DNA from: Bradyrhizobium elkanii WSM2783
GTDB lineage: Bacteria; Pseudomonadota; Alphaproteobacteria; Rhizobiales; Xanthobacteraceae
Assembly: GCF_000472865.1 (NCBI RefSeq)
Contig: NZ_AXAP01000025.1
Span: 1-36,085, forward strand
Length of the DNA: 36,085 nt
Direction: 5' to 3'
Part shown: piece by piece, positions 7,592 to 14,998 of the stretch
Numbering within the stretch: position 1 is the stretch's first letter
Layout: every line of letters begins with the position of its first letter
Notes under the pieces: model-generated
Databases searched by the model: none
Seen by the model: the letters and a program-made list of their open reading frames with translations, nothing else
Told to the model about the DNA's origin: nothing
Position numbers and translations under genes: made by a program

Positions 7592-8491
7592 TCAAGCAAG
7601 GGCAAGCCGGTCTTTGAGACGCGGCGTCATCCAATCGAGAAAAGTGCGCAGCTTGAGCGGCATCGGCTTGCGTGGGGGGTAGAGGATGTGCACCGGCAGC
7701 GGTTTCGGCTCGAATTCATCGAGGACGATCGCAAGCCTTCCCTCGCGCATCGCGGTGTCCATCTTGTAGGACATGACCCGCGCCAAGCCGGCGCCATTGA
7801 TGGCGGCGAGCACCGCGGCTTCCGACGTGTTCACGCAGAGCCGCGACCTTATCGGCGCCACCCTGGGACGATTGCCGCACACAAATCTCCAGGCTGCAGG
7901 CGCGGCATGATCATCGATGGTGATGCAATCATGCTTGGCCAGCTCGCTCAGCTTTCTCGGCCGCCCGCGCGTCTTCAGGTATGAGGGGCTGCCGCAAACG
8001 ACGACCCGGATCGAGCCAATCCGCGTCGCAATCATGCTGCTCTCTGGCAGAGGACCAAGCCGGATCGCGACATCGATATTCTCATCGGTCACGTTGATGA
8101 CGTTGTCGGTCAACATCAGCCGCAGGGAGATGTCCGGATAGGTGTTGAGAAATTCGATCACATGCGGCAGCAAATGCGCGTGGCCAAGGCCCCATGGTGC
8201 CGTCACCGCCATCTCGCCCTTTGGCATGCGGTACTCGCCCGACACCTCTCGCTCGGCATCCTCAACCTGCTCGATGATGCGCTTGCAGGCGTCTATGTAT
8301 GAGCGTCCGGCATCGGTCAGTGTCATTCGCCGCGACGTGCGCTGAAACAGTTGCGCCTTGAGGCGAGCTTCGAGTTCGGCGACCTTTCGGCTGATGGTTG
8401 CCACAGGCGACTTGAGTCGGCGTGATGCCGCCGAGATGCTGCCGGTCTCTGCCACAGCGACAATCACTGACATCGCCTCCAGGCGATCCAT
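7592..8491 (-). CDS. LysR-family transcriptional regulator
   Basis: Start ATG 8491 (MDRLEAMSVIVAVAETGSIS) has GGGAAG upstream; the protein is 299 residues, normal for the family. The N-terminal winged helix-turn-helix covers about residues 1-60, with AASRRLKSPVATISRKVAEL and then RLKAQLFQRTSRRMTLTDAG. From about 90 the LysR substrate-binding domain follows (GEMAVTAPWGLGHAHLLPHV). It resembles the CrgA/DmlR-type subgroup. It is divergent from the Tat-exported hydrolase gene, with 178 bp between starts, so that gene is the most likely target. The inducer is unknown. Confidence 0.92.
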   Translation of the reverse strand: MDRLEAMSVIVAVAETGSISAASRRLKSPVATISRKVAELEARLKAQLFQRTSRRMTLTDAGRSYIDACKRIIEQVEDAEREVSGEYRMPKGEMAVTAPWGLGHAHLLPHVIEFLNTYPDISLRLMLTDNVINVTDENIDVAIRLGPLPESSMIATRIGSIRVVVCGSPSYLKTRGRPRKLSELAKHDCITIDDHAAPAAWRFVCGNRPRVAPIRSRLCVNTSEAAVLAAINGAGLARVMSYKMDTAMREGRLAIVLDEFEPKPLPVHILYPPRKPMPLKLRTFLDWMTPRLKDRLALA

Positions 8492-8669
8492 TTGTCTTCC
8501 CTTTCCAAACTTCCGAAAGCTCCTTCTCAATCATATGGGCTGCCCAGCGGTCGTACAATGCGCTACGCCGCAATCCATCGATGATCTGCGGCCCGGTTGC
8601 CAATGACTCCTTGACTGCCGAGCAGCACACGTCGCCGCATCACAAGTCACTCTGCAATCGGAGTCTGAT

Positions 8670-9674
8670 ATGAAAGACGCTCGTTTGATCGACACGCTTG
8701 TTGCCGTGAGCCGCCGGCGTTTCTCGTTGGGCCTGCCACTGTTGACCGCCGGCGCAGCCCTTTCACAGAACGCGTTCGCGGCGAACGCCACGCCGGCCGG
8801 CAAGGCGCCGATCGTCACGCACCACCGCACCAAGACGGTCGACGGCATCAAGATCTTCTATCGCGAGGCAGGGCCGAAGGGGGCGCCGATCGTGCTGCTG
8901 CTGCATGGTTTCCCGACCTCCTCGCACATGTTCCGCAACCTCATTCCGGAGCTTGCCGACCGCTATCACGTCATCGCCCCCGACTATCCGGGCTACGGGC
9001 AGAGCGATATGCCAGATCGGGCCACGTTCGCTTATACCTTCGACCGCTTCGGCGAACTGGTCGACGGGCTGCTTGATCAGTTGGATGTCCGCAGCTTCGC
9101 CATGTACGTCATGGATTACGGCGCGCCCGTCGGCTGGCGCCTCGCGCTCAAGCATCCTGAACGCGTCACGGCGCTCATCGTGCAAAATGGCAATGCCTAT
9201 GACGAGGGTTTGAAAGAGTTCTGGGACCCGATCAAGGCCTACTGGGCCGATCACTCGGAGGAACATCGCAAGGCGCTCTACAAGCTGGTCACGCCGGAGA
9301 TCACCAAGTTCCAGTACACCGACGGCGTCAGTGACGTGACCCGCGTTTCGCCCGACAATTGGGTGCATGACCAGGCCCTGCTCGACCGACCCGGCAACGC
9401 CGAGATCCAGATGGACCTGTTCTACGACTACCGCACCAACCTGCCGCTCTATCCGCAGGTGCAAGCCTATTTCCGCAAGCATCAGCCGCCGACGCTGATC
9501 GTCTGGGGCAAGAACGACAAGATCTTCCCGGCCGATGGTGCCTACCCCTACAAGCGCGACCTGCCGAAGGTCGAGTTTCATCTGATCGATACCGGGCACT
9601 TCGCGCTCGAGGACAAGGCCGACGAAATGGTGCCTCTTATCCGCGATTTCCTCAATCGCAAGATCGCTTCGTGA
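8670..9674 (+). CDS. Exported alpha/beta hydrolase, epoxide-hydrolase/dehalogenase-like
   Basis: The 334-residue product begins with a twin-arginine signal: SRRRFSL at 14-20, then a hydrophobic stretch and cleavage near NAFA-ANA (about 37). CGGAG (8659-8663) precedes the ATG. In the alpha/beta-hydrolase fold, HGFPTSSHMFRN (79-90) is the oxyanion loop. The nucleophile elbow reads VMDYGAPVG, placing Asp149 where serine hydrolases have Ser; Asp is typical of epoxide hydrolases and haloalkane dehalogenases. NDKIFP and DTGHFALED supply the likely acid and the catalytic His. A periplasmic detoxifying hydrolase is likely; the substrate is unknown. The divergent LysR gene probably regulates it. Confidence 0.88.
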   Translation: MKDARLIDTLVAVSRRRFSLGLPLLTAGAALSQNAFAANATPAGKAPIVTHHRTKTVDGIKIFYREAGPKGAPIVLLLHGFPTSSHMFRNLIPELADRYHVIAPDYPGYGQSDMPDRATFAYTFDRFGELVDGLLDQLDVRSFAMYVMDYGAPVGWRLALKHPERVTALIVQNGNAYDEGLKEFWDPIKAYWADHSEEHRKALYKLVTPEITKFQYTDGVSDVTRVSPDNWVHDQALLDRPGNAEIQMDLFYDYRTNLPLYPQVQAYFRKHQPPTLIVWGKNDKIFPADGAYPYKRDLPKVEFHLIDTGHFALEDKADEMVPLIRDFLNRKIAS

Positions 9675-9730
9675 GTTGACTGCAAAAGAGGGTCGTAGGG
9701 CGGACTAGCTTTGCGCTGGAGCGCGAGGAA

Positions 9731-9853
9731 CGAAGGCGGAAAGCGTAATCCGCCGTTCACTGGTGCCGCATCAAGGATGGTGTGTTACGCCCTTGCGGCT
9801 TCGCGTGTTGAAGCTGCAAAGTGTGAGTTTGACTAGCCCAGCCTACCGGCTTG
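9731..9853 (+). repeat. Dispersed repeat, left copy flanking the TcmP module
   Basis: This segment, running from GAAGGCGG through AAGGATGGTG and TTGCGGCTT to CGGCTT, aligns base by base with 11716-11840 in the same orientation, with roughly three-quarters identity by eye. The two copies bracket the TcmP/DUF5131 pair. A short related piece is at 7036-7057. I recall similar sequences as common intergenic repeats in Bradyrhizobium. Confidence 0.7.
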
Positions 9854-9937
9854 CTAAGAACCGACGACCGCCTTGGGAGAGAAGACGCGATTACCTCTGG
9901 ATCCTCAAGCTAGACGTGTGCCCGATTACGCGCTCTT

Positions 9938-10879
9938 ATGTGCGCGGGATTGGGGGACAAATTGGCAAAGCACATCTATGGCGGACCTGACACTCCGAAG
10001 AAGCTTCGCTGCCTTCAGGAATACTTACAGGCCTTCTCTATAGCTCTCCGCAACCAACAATTCGAATGCGTATACATCGACGCCTTCGCCGGCTCCGGTA
10101 GCCGAACTGAGGTCCGGCCGGCATTGCCGCTGCTCGGCGAGGAATTCGCCGAGCCGCAAGAGGTCACGACGCCCGGCAGCGCCCGGATCGCGATCGACAT
10201 CCACCCGCCATTGCATTCGATCGTGCTGATCGAAGAAGATGCTACGCGGTTTGCTGAACTTGAGCGGCTAGCCGGTGAATATCCCGACAGGCATATCACC
10301 GTAGAGAAAGGCGATGCCAACAAGCATGTGCAACGGCTTTGCACGCAGATCGCTTGGCGGCAGAGAAAGCCGGGGATGAGAGGAACGCGCGGCGTGGTTT
10401 TTCTCGATCCCTACGGAATGGAAGTCGCATGGCAGACGGTTGAGACTATCGCGAGAACCAAAGCACTGGACTGCTGGTATTTCTTTCCGTTATCTGGCCT
10501 ATACCGAAACGCACCGCACAATCCGGCCAAGCTTGACGCAGGGAAGCAGGCGAACTTGGACCGCGTGCTTGGCGCGACCGACTGGCGCGAACGCTGGTAC
10601 GAACACCAAATCTTACCGAAGGATTTGCTCGAAACGCAGGCGCAGGCAGTTCGTCGGACTGACGTTGATGCAATTGAAGCCTACGTGAAAGAACGCCTGG
10701 AAACCGCTTTCAAAGGCGCGGTCCTCGATCCCATCCGTTTGCATCACAAGAACGGAGCGCCGCTTGCTTCGCTTTTCTTCGCCGTATCGAACACCAGCCC
10801 CAAAGCAGTGAAGCTGGCGACCGATATCGCATCTCATATTCTCAATTCGGGCAGGTTATTCCACAGCCGACCACGATAA
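9938..10879 (+). CDS. tcmP: Three-Cys-motif partner protein (TcmP family)
   Basis: The frame from ATG 9938 encodes 313 residues. TTG 9962 (reading MAKHIYGG) has a G-rich site just upstream and may be the true start. The N-terminal half looks like a SAM-methyltransferase-type Rossmann fold: VYIDAFAGSG (45-54, motif I-like), LIEED (97-101), KGDA (124-127) and FLDPYG (155-160, in the place of the D/N-P-P-Y/F motif of DNA methyltransferases), followed by CWYFFPL. The conserved end PLASLFFAVSNTSPKAVKLA is typical of TcmP. This family is named because it sits beside Gp37/Gp68 three-cysteine proteins, as here. Its biochemical role is not established to my knowledge; nucleic-acid modification is inference. 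It converges with the partner gene and overlaps it by 46 bp. Confidence 0.82.
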   Translation: MCAGLGDKLAKHIYGGPDTPKKLRCLQEYLQAFSIALRNQQFECVYIDAFAGSGSRTEVRPALPLLGEEFAEPQEVTTPGSARIAIDIHPPLHSIVLIEEDATRFAELERLAGEYPDRHITVEKGDANKHVQRLCTQIAWRQRKPGMRGTRGVVFLDPYGMEVAWQTVETIARTKALDCWYFFPLSGLYRNAPHNPAKLDAGKQANLDRVLGATDWRERWYEHQILPKDLLETQAQAVRRTDVDAIEAYVKERLETAFKGAVLDPIRLHHKNGAPLASLFFAVSNTSPKAVKLATDIASHILNSGRLFHSRPR

Positions 10880-11586
10880 GTCCGGCCGCTAGCCTTCTTG
10901 TTCTTGCCGCCCCATTGCTTGAAGAAGAACGCGGCGTCGGCGTCCGTGCAGAGATCGTAGATTTCATCGATCCAATGCGGGTCCATCGGCCGGGCCTGCG
11001 GCCCGCTCTCGCCGCCGACGATCGCCCAATGAATTCCCCGCAAGTCACTGCCGGCAACGGAGCCAATAAGAGGCTCAAAGGAAACGAATCTGATCGCCGC
11101 CGGTACGTCCCGCAGCTCATCAAGTCGATGCAGGACGCGACCGTCCTCGACGCTTGTCCCAAGCCACACGTTCGGGAGTACAGTGAAGCTGTCTGAGGAA
11201 AGGACGGATGCCATCCGCTGCGGCCGCTTTGTCAGGATCTGATACGTGTGATGAGGCGTCGCCGCCATGGTCTTCCAGACCGCCGCGATGAATTCGACCG
11301 GCACCTCAGGATGAAAGAGATCCGACATGGAGTTCACAAATACCCGCCGTGCCTTCTTCCAAGTCAGCGGGGTTTCAAGTGCGCCGTAGTCAACCCTGAT
11401 TTTGCCGGTCCACTTTGCCCGGCCGCCGCTCTTCCGTGTCAAACCTGCGTACTTGTCGAGGCCCATGGCTTCCAGACGAGCCGCCATCCGCATCGCGTAA
11501 CAATTCGTGCAGCCCGCCGTCAGCACTGTGCAGCCAGCAACCGGATTCCACGTCGCGTCCGTCCATTCTATCGATGTTTCAGCCAT
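10834..11586 (-). CDS. DUF5131 / phage Gp37-Gp68-like three-cysteine protein
   Basis: Start ATG 11586 gives MAETSIEWTDATWNPVAGCT, the usual N-terminus of this family, and a 250-residue protein. The three-cysteine motif is Cys19-x6-Cys26-x2-Cys29 (GCTVLTAGCTNCYA). It resembles, with altered spacing, the cluster-binding motif of radical-SAM enzymes. Other family features are FVNSMSDLFHP, YQILTKRPQRM, NVWLGTSVED, RFVSFEPLIG and VGGESGPQARPM. The TIM-barrel-like layout and spacing make a radical-SAM-type or metal-cluster enzyme plausible, but that is inference. The gene is read toward tcmP; the two 3' ends overlap by 46 bp. Phage and mobile-element homologues are known, suggesting transfer. Confidence 0.88.
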   Translation of the reverse strand: MAETSIEWTDATWNPVAGCTVLTAGCTNCYAMRMAARLEAMGLDKYAGLTRKSGGRAKWTGKIRVDYGALETPLTWKKARRVFVNSMSDLFHPEVPVEFIAAVWKTMAATPHHTYQILTKRPQRMASVLSSDSFTVLPNVWLGTSVEDGRVLHRLDELRDVPAAIRFVSFEPLIGSVAGSDLRGIHWAIVGGESGPQARPMDPHWIDEIYDLCTDADAAFFFKQWGGKNKKASGRTYRGRLWNNLPELRI

Positions 11587-11715
11587 AGTGGTCCATCCTC
11601 GACATCCCCGGAGAATGTCTCCAATATGGTAAACGAGCCGACAACGTCTTCCTAGAAAAATCATCGCGGCATGATCGGAGCCGCGGACTTGAGCCGCATC
11701 CCACGACTTGAAGCC

Positions 11716-11840
11716 GGAAGGCGGAAGCGCAATCCGCCATTTGCTTGCGCCGCACTAAGGATGGTGGGTTACGCCTTGCGGCTTTACGTGTTGACGCAGC
11801 GGAGTGTGTGAGTTCGGCTAACTAACCCACCCCACGACTT
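11716..11840 (+). repeat. Dispersed repeat, right copy flanking the TcmP module
   Basis: This is the direct-repeat partner of 9731-9853. Both contain CGC/GTAATCCGCC, AAGGATGGTG, TTACGCC and TTGCGGCTT in the same order. It ends in ACCCACCCCACGACTT. The shared orientation would allow recombination to delete or duplicate the module between them. Confidence 0.7.
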
Positions 11841-11867
11841 ACTGATAGGAAGCGTTGACGGTCACAA

Positions 11868-12104
11868 ATGTACGCATACGCCCTTTTCATCATCGTGGTC
11901 GTTGGCTTTGCCTGGAAGGCAGGGAAGCTGTTCAACAGTTTGCGGCAGGTGGAAGTCCGAATGCGCGTTGGCGTGGTGCTGGCGAAGCGCGATAACCCCA
12001 TGCTGTTTTGGTCCGTGGTCGGCATTCAGTGTCTAGGCGTATGTGTCCTGCTTGCGATTATCTACTTCGTGATCTTCGTTCTTCCAAACCGCATAATGAG
12101 CTGA
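11868..12104 (+). CDS. Small hypothetical two-helix membrane protein
   Basis: This 78-residue protein has a hydrophobic N-terminal segment (residues 2-17, YALFIIVVVGFAW) and a second, stronger one at about 48-72 (VVGIQCLGVCVLLAIIYFVI). A basic loop with RQVEVRMRVG separates them. No good ribosome-binding site is seen near ATG 11868; TAGGAAG lies about 14 bp upstream. I do not recognise the family. It may have entered with the neighbouring TcmP module, but it lies outside the flanking repeat. Confidence 0.5.
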   Translation: MYAYALFIIVVVGFAWKAGKLFNSLRQVEVRMRVGVVLAKRDNPMLFWSVVGIQCLGVCVLLAIIYFVIFVLPNRIMS

Positions 12105-12179
12105 CAACCTCGCGCGAACGCGGGTGGTGCATCCGGTGAAGCGCGATGGCTCGTTGACCAGCGCCAATCCCGCTCGCCG

Positions 12180-13220
12180 CTACTTCGTCACCATCCCCCC
12201 GGTCTCCGGATGCTGCAGCCATCCCAGCACAGCGTCGTGGAAGCGCGCCGGCGCCTGGATCTGCGGCGCGTGGCCGAGGTCGGGGAATTCGATCAGTTGC
12301 GCGTGCGGGAAACGCTTGGCCGCCTCCTTGCCGAGCACGGGATAATTGCCGAGCTTGGAGCGAATGTCCGGCGGTGCGAGATCCTTGCCTATTGCGGTGG
12401 TGTCCTTGTCGCCGATCAGGAGCAGCACCGGCGCGGTGATGCGCTCGAATTCGTAGAACACCGGCTGGGTCGCGATCATGTCGTAGAGCCGCGCCGAACT
12501 CGATGCCACCGCCTCGCGTCCGGGACCGCGATACATGCCGGCCAGCATCTGCACCCAGGGTTCGTATGACGCGTCCCAGGTGTTGGCATAATAAGTCGCG
12601 CGCTCGTAGGCGCGAATGGTGTCGGCGGTGACGCGCTTCTCGCGCTCGTTCCAGCCGTCGAGGCTGAGCCACGGCACGCCCTTGGCCGCCCAGTCCTCCA
12701 GCCCGATCGGATCGACCAGCACGAGCTGATCGACGGCCGCCGGATACATCAGCGCATAGCGCATCGCGAGCATGCCGCCGGTCGAATGGCCCATCATCAC
12801 CGCATGCTCGATGCCGAGTGACGCCAGTAGGGCGCGGGTGTTGCCCGCGAGCTGCTGGAATGTGAACTGATAGCGCTCGGGCTTGCTGGATTTGCAGAAC
12901 CCGATCTGGTCGGGCGCGATCACCCGATAGCCGGCCGCCGTCAGCGCCTTGATCGAGCCTTCCCAGGTGGCGGCACAGAAATTCTTTCCATGCAGCATCA
13001 CGACGGCGCGGCCGTTCGGGTTCGACGGTTTGACGTCGAGATAGGCCATCTCCAGGTCCTGGCCCTGCGATGAGAAGCGATAGCGCTCAACCGGGAAGGG
13101 GTATTCGAAGCCCTGCAGCTCAGGCCCATAGGCCGGTCCCTCGTCGGCGGCGGAGGCCGGTGAACTCAGGCTCACAGCGGTGGTCAATGCGAGACCGAAC
13201 AGGGTGGCAAAACGGATCAT
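12180..13220 (-). CDS. Secreted alpha/beta hydrolase (serine type)
   Basis: The 346-residue product starts with a Sec signal peptide (MIRFATLFGLALTTAVSLSS, cleavage near ASA-AD at about 24-25). In the mature hydrolase, MLHGKNFCAATW (75-86) is the oxyanion loop. GHSTGGML (144-151) holds the nucleophile Ser146. GDKDTTA gives the probable acid Asp, and DLGHAPQ the catalytic His. A cap region lies at about 175-260. This is an esterase/lipase-like enzyme of the periplasm or outside, substrate unknown. It differs from the other exported hydrolase at 8670 by using Ser rather than Asp. No operon partner is present. Confidence 0.88.
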   Translation of the reverse strand: MIRFATLFGLALTTAVSLSSPASAADEGPAYGPELQGFEYPFPVERYRFSSQGQDLEMAYLDVKPSNPNGRAVVMLHGKNFCAATWEGSIKALTAAGYRVIAPDQIGFCKSSKPERYQFTFQQLAGNTRALLASLGIEHAVMMGHSTGGMLAMRYALMYPAAVDQLVLVDPIGLEDWAAKGVPWLSLDGWNEREKRVTADTIRAYERATYYANTWDASYEPWVQMLAGMYRGPGREAVASSSARLYDMIATQPVFYEFERITAPVLLLIGDKDTTAIGKDLAPPDIRSKLGNYPVLGKEAAKRFPHAQLIEFPDLGHAPQIQAPARFHDAVLGWLQHPETGGMVTK

Positions 13221-13341
13221 CGGGCAATCCTGCAGATTGGAATGTCAGGCGGGCTCGGACTAACGCAGCACTGTGACGCTATCCAGAAGGCTTGCGATGA
13301 TTTGTTTGTGATCGATTGGGAGATCGGCCGACTGCTCCTGC

Positions 13342-13419
13342 CGTCATTGCGAGCGGAGCGAAGCAATCGATGTCTCCACTTGCGGCGCTATGGATTGCTT
13401 CGCTTCGCTCGCAATGACG
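13342..13419. repeat. Inverted repeat of the 'CGTCATTGCGAGC' type
   Basis: The arms 13342-13368 and 13393-13419 are 27 bases long and complementary at 26 of 27 positions, with a 24-base loop. This sequence type is recalled as a dispersed intergenic repeat in Bradyrhizobium. Confidence 0.8.
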
Positions 13420-13450
13420 ATGTGGATGCTTCCGGTGCGACAAATCAACC

Positions 13451-13525
13451 CGACGGGCAAATCAGCCCAAAGTCTGTCCAGCCGTGCTGCGAAAAATATT
13501 CCGCTTCCGCCGTCGGGCAAATCAG
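13451..13525 (+). repeat. Direct repeat of a GGGCAAATCAG motif
   Basis: CGACGGGCAAATCAG at 13451-13465 and CGTCGGGCAAATCAG at 13511-13525 are exactly 60 bp apart. They sit between the inverted repeat at 13342 and the large element starting near 13540. Confidence 0.6.
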
Positions 13526-13539
13526 TGATTTAACTCCGC

Positions 13540-13910
13540 GCGTCTCACGGCGGATGAGGGGCGGCTCGCGATCGTCACGAACGTTGCGGTGGGATGCGGT
13601 GGACGAGATGGGTGTGACTGACGAGCACGCGCATCACGGACGGCGAAGTCGTGTGGTCCTGGCGCCCCGACGCTGGCGCTAAGCTCGCGAGCAGCAAGAG
13701 CTGCCGCGGGTGACGGTGGCAAAAAAGCCCGGTCACCGGGGAGAGCACGAAGGAAACCGTAACACCATCGCGCAGGGAAAGCCGGAATGTTCGGTTGAAC
13801 CTGTGGTCCTACCCCCGTGCTTTTTGTTGCACGGGACCCACGGGTGCAACCAGCACCCGGCTTTCCCTGCGCCCTCTGTGCTTCGAGAGGGTGGAAAGTG
13901 AAACAAAGCT
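13540..13910 (+). repeat. Large dispersed Bradyrhizobium-type element with structured 3' part
   Basis: I recall this text (GGTGGCAAAA...CCGGTCACCGGGG...CCCTGCGCCCTCTG) as a frequent element in Bradyrhizobium intergenic regions; a genome search would confirm it. The 3' part can fold. A perfect 16-bp stem joins 13770-13785 to 13857-13872. Inside are hairpins 13814-13820/13829-13835 and 13842-13847/13853-13858. A further hairpin, GGTGAC/GTCACC at 13709-13714 and 13732-13737, lies upstream. No open frame with a family match is present. It could be a mobile non-coding element or a source of structured RNA. Confidence 0.6.
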
Positions 13911-13986
13911 CGGGCGTCTCATGCCGCGAGAATGCCGACTCACATCCTCTCTGCTGTTTGAAATTTGAATCGTGATCTCTCCTCTC

Positions 13987-14109
13987 GTCGTCCCGGGCTT
14001 GACCCGGGACCCATAACCACAGGCTTTGGTGATGTGCTCCGCTGCAACCACTTGCTCGCGATACAACAGCTCCCTGTGGTTATGGGTCCCCGCCTTCGCG
14101 GGGACGACG
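13987..14109. repeat. Long inverted repeat with perfect 18-bp arms
   Basis: GGGACCCATAACCACAGG (14006-14023) is exactly complementary to 14073-14090. Outside it, CGTCGTCCC (13987 on) pairs with GGGACGACG (14101-14109). The 49-base centre shows no gene. This is another repeat type I recall from Bradyrhizobium, near the 3' end of xthA. Confidence 0.8.
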
Positions 14110-14130
14110 CCGGTGCGAGGCGTGAGAGAA

Positions 14131-14165
14131 TCGTAGGATGGGTAGAGCGCAGCGAAACCCATCAT
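14131..14165 (+). repeat. Short dispersed repeat ('GTAGGATGGGTAGAGCGCAGCG')
   Basis: The sequence around 14131-14160, with GGATGGGT and its partial complement ACCCATC, is a common intergenic piece recalled from Bradyrhizobiaceae. It lies just past the 3' end of xthA. Confidence 0.45.
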
Positions 14166-14194
14166 CTCGCGGCTTGCTCCATCTTGCGGCACGA

Positions 14195-14965
14195 TCACCG
14201 CAGCACGATCCACGCCGGCGCGTGGTCGCTTGCGCCTTCCTCGCCTCTGATGTCGCGGTCGACGCCGGCTTTCGTCAGACGCGGCGCCAGCACAGGACTG
14301 AGCAGCAGATGATCGAGTCTCAGCCCCGCATCGCGCGGCCAGCGGTTGCGCTTGTAGTCCCAGAAGGTGAACGTCGGCTTTGCCGGATGCAGCGTGCGGA
14401 TCGCGTCGCACCAGCCCTGATCGACCAGCGCCTTGAAGGCGGCGCGGCTCTTCGGCTGGATCAGTGCGTCCTTGTCCCAGGAGCGCGTCGGATAGATGTC
14501 GAGCTCGGTCGGCGCGACGTTGTAGTCGCCGGCGAGCACGACCGGGACATCCTCTTTGAGAAGCTTCGCGGCATGCGCGCGCAATCGCCTGAACCAGGCA
14601 AGCTTGTAGTCGAATTTCGGCCCGGGCTGCGGATTGCCGTTCGGCAGATAGAGGCTGGTGACGACGACGCCCTTGATGGCGGCCTCGATATAGCGCGCCT
14701 CGTGATCGGTGCGATCGCCGGGCAGGGCGGTGCGGATCAACACCGGCTCGGCTTTTCGCGCGAGGATCGCAACGCCGTTCCAGGTCTTCTGCCCGCACCA
14801 CACCGCGCCATAGCCGGCCTTCTCGATTGCGGCAGTCGGAAACTCGCTATCGCTTGCCTTCAGTTCCTGCAGGCTGACGACGTCGGGTTTTGCCGCGCGC
14901 AGCCAGTGCAAGAGGTTCGGCAGGCGGCGGTTGATGTTATTGATGTTGAAGGTCGCGATCTTCAT
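14195..14965 (-). CDS. xthA: Exodeoxyribonuclease III
   Basis: A 256-residue endonuclease/exonuclease/phosphatase-fold protein of normal length. It cuts DNA at abasic sites and removes 3' blocking groups in base-excision repair. Visible active-site motifs in order are: ATFNINNINRR at the N-terminus, QELKAS with metal-binding Glu34, SLYLPNG, GDYNVAPTELD (catalytic Asp and Asn), LRLDHLLLS, and the closing SDHAPAW with catalytic Asp-His. It follows alr by 33 bp on the same strand and may be co-transcribed with it. Confidence 0.95.
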   Translation of the reverse strand: MKIATFNINNINRRLPNLLHWLRAAKPDVVSLQELKASDSEFPTAAIEKAGYGAVWCGQKTWNGVAILARKAEPVLIRTALPGDRTDHEARYIEAAIKGVVVTSLYLPNGNPQPGPKFDYKLAWFRRLRAHAAKLLKEDVPVVLAGDYNVAPTELDIYPTRSWDKDALIQPKSRAAFKALVDQGWCDAIRTLHPAKPTFTFWDYKRNRWPRDAGLRLDHLLLSPVLAPRLTKAGVDRDIRGEEGASDHAPAWIVLR

Positions 14966-14998
14966 GCGTCGAGACGACCGCGATCCATCCCGACCCGA

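Noticed and set aside
13242..13682. Plus-strand frame running through the repeat region
   Set aside because: Made of dispersed repeat sequence; such frames recur wherever the repeats occur and carry no domain.
13338..14165. Repeat cluster considered as a CRISPR array
   Set aside because: The repeats are of different types, not regularly spaced identical units with unique spacers, and no cas gene is near.
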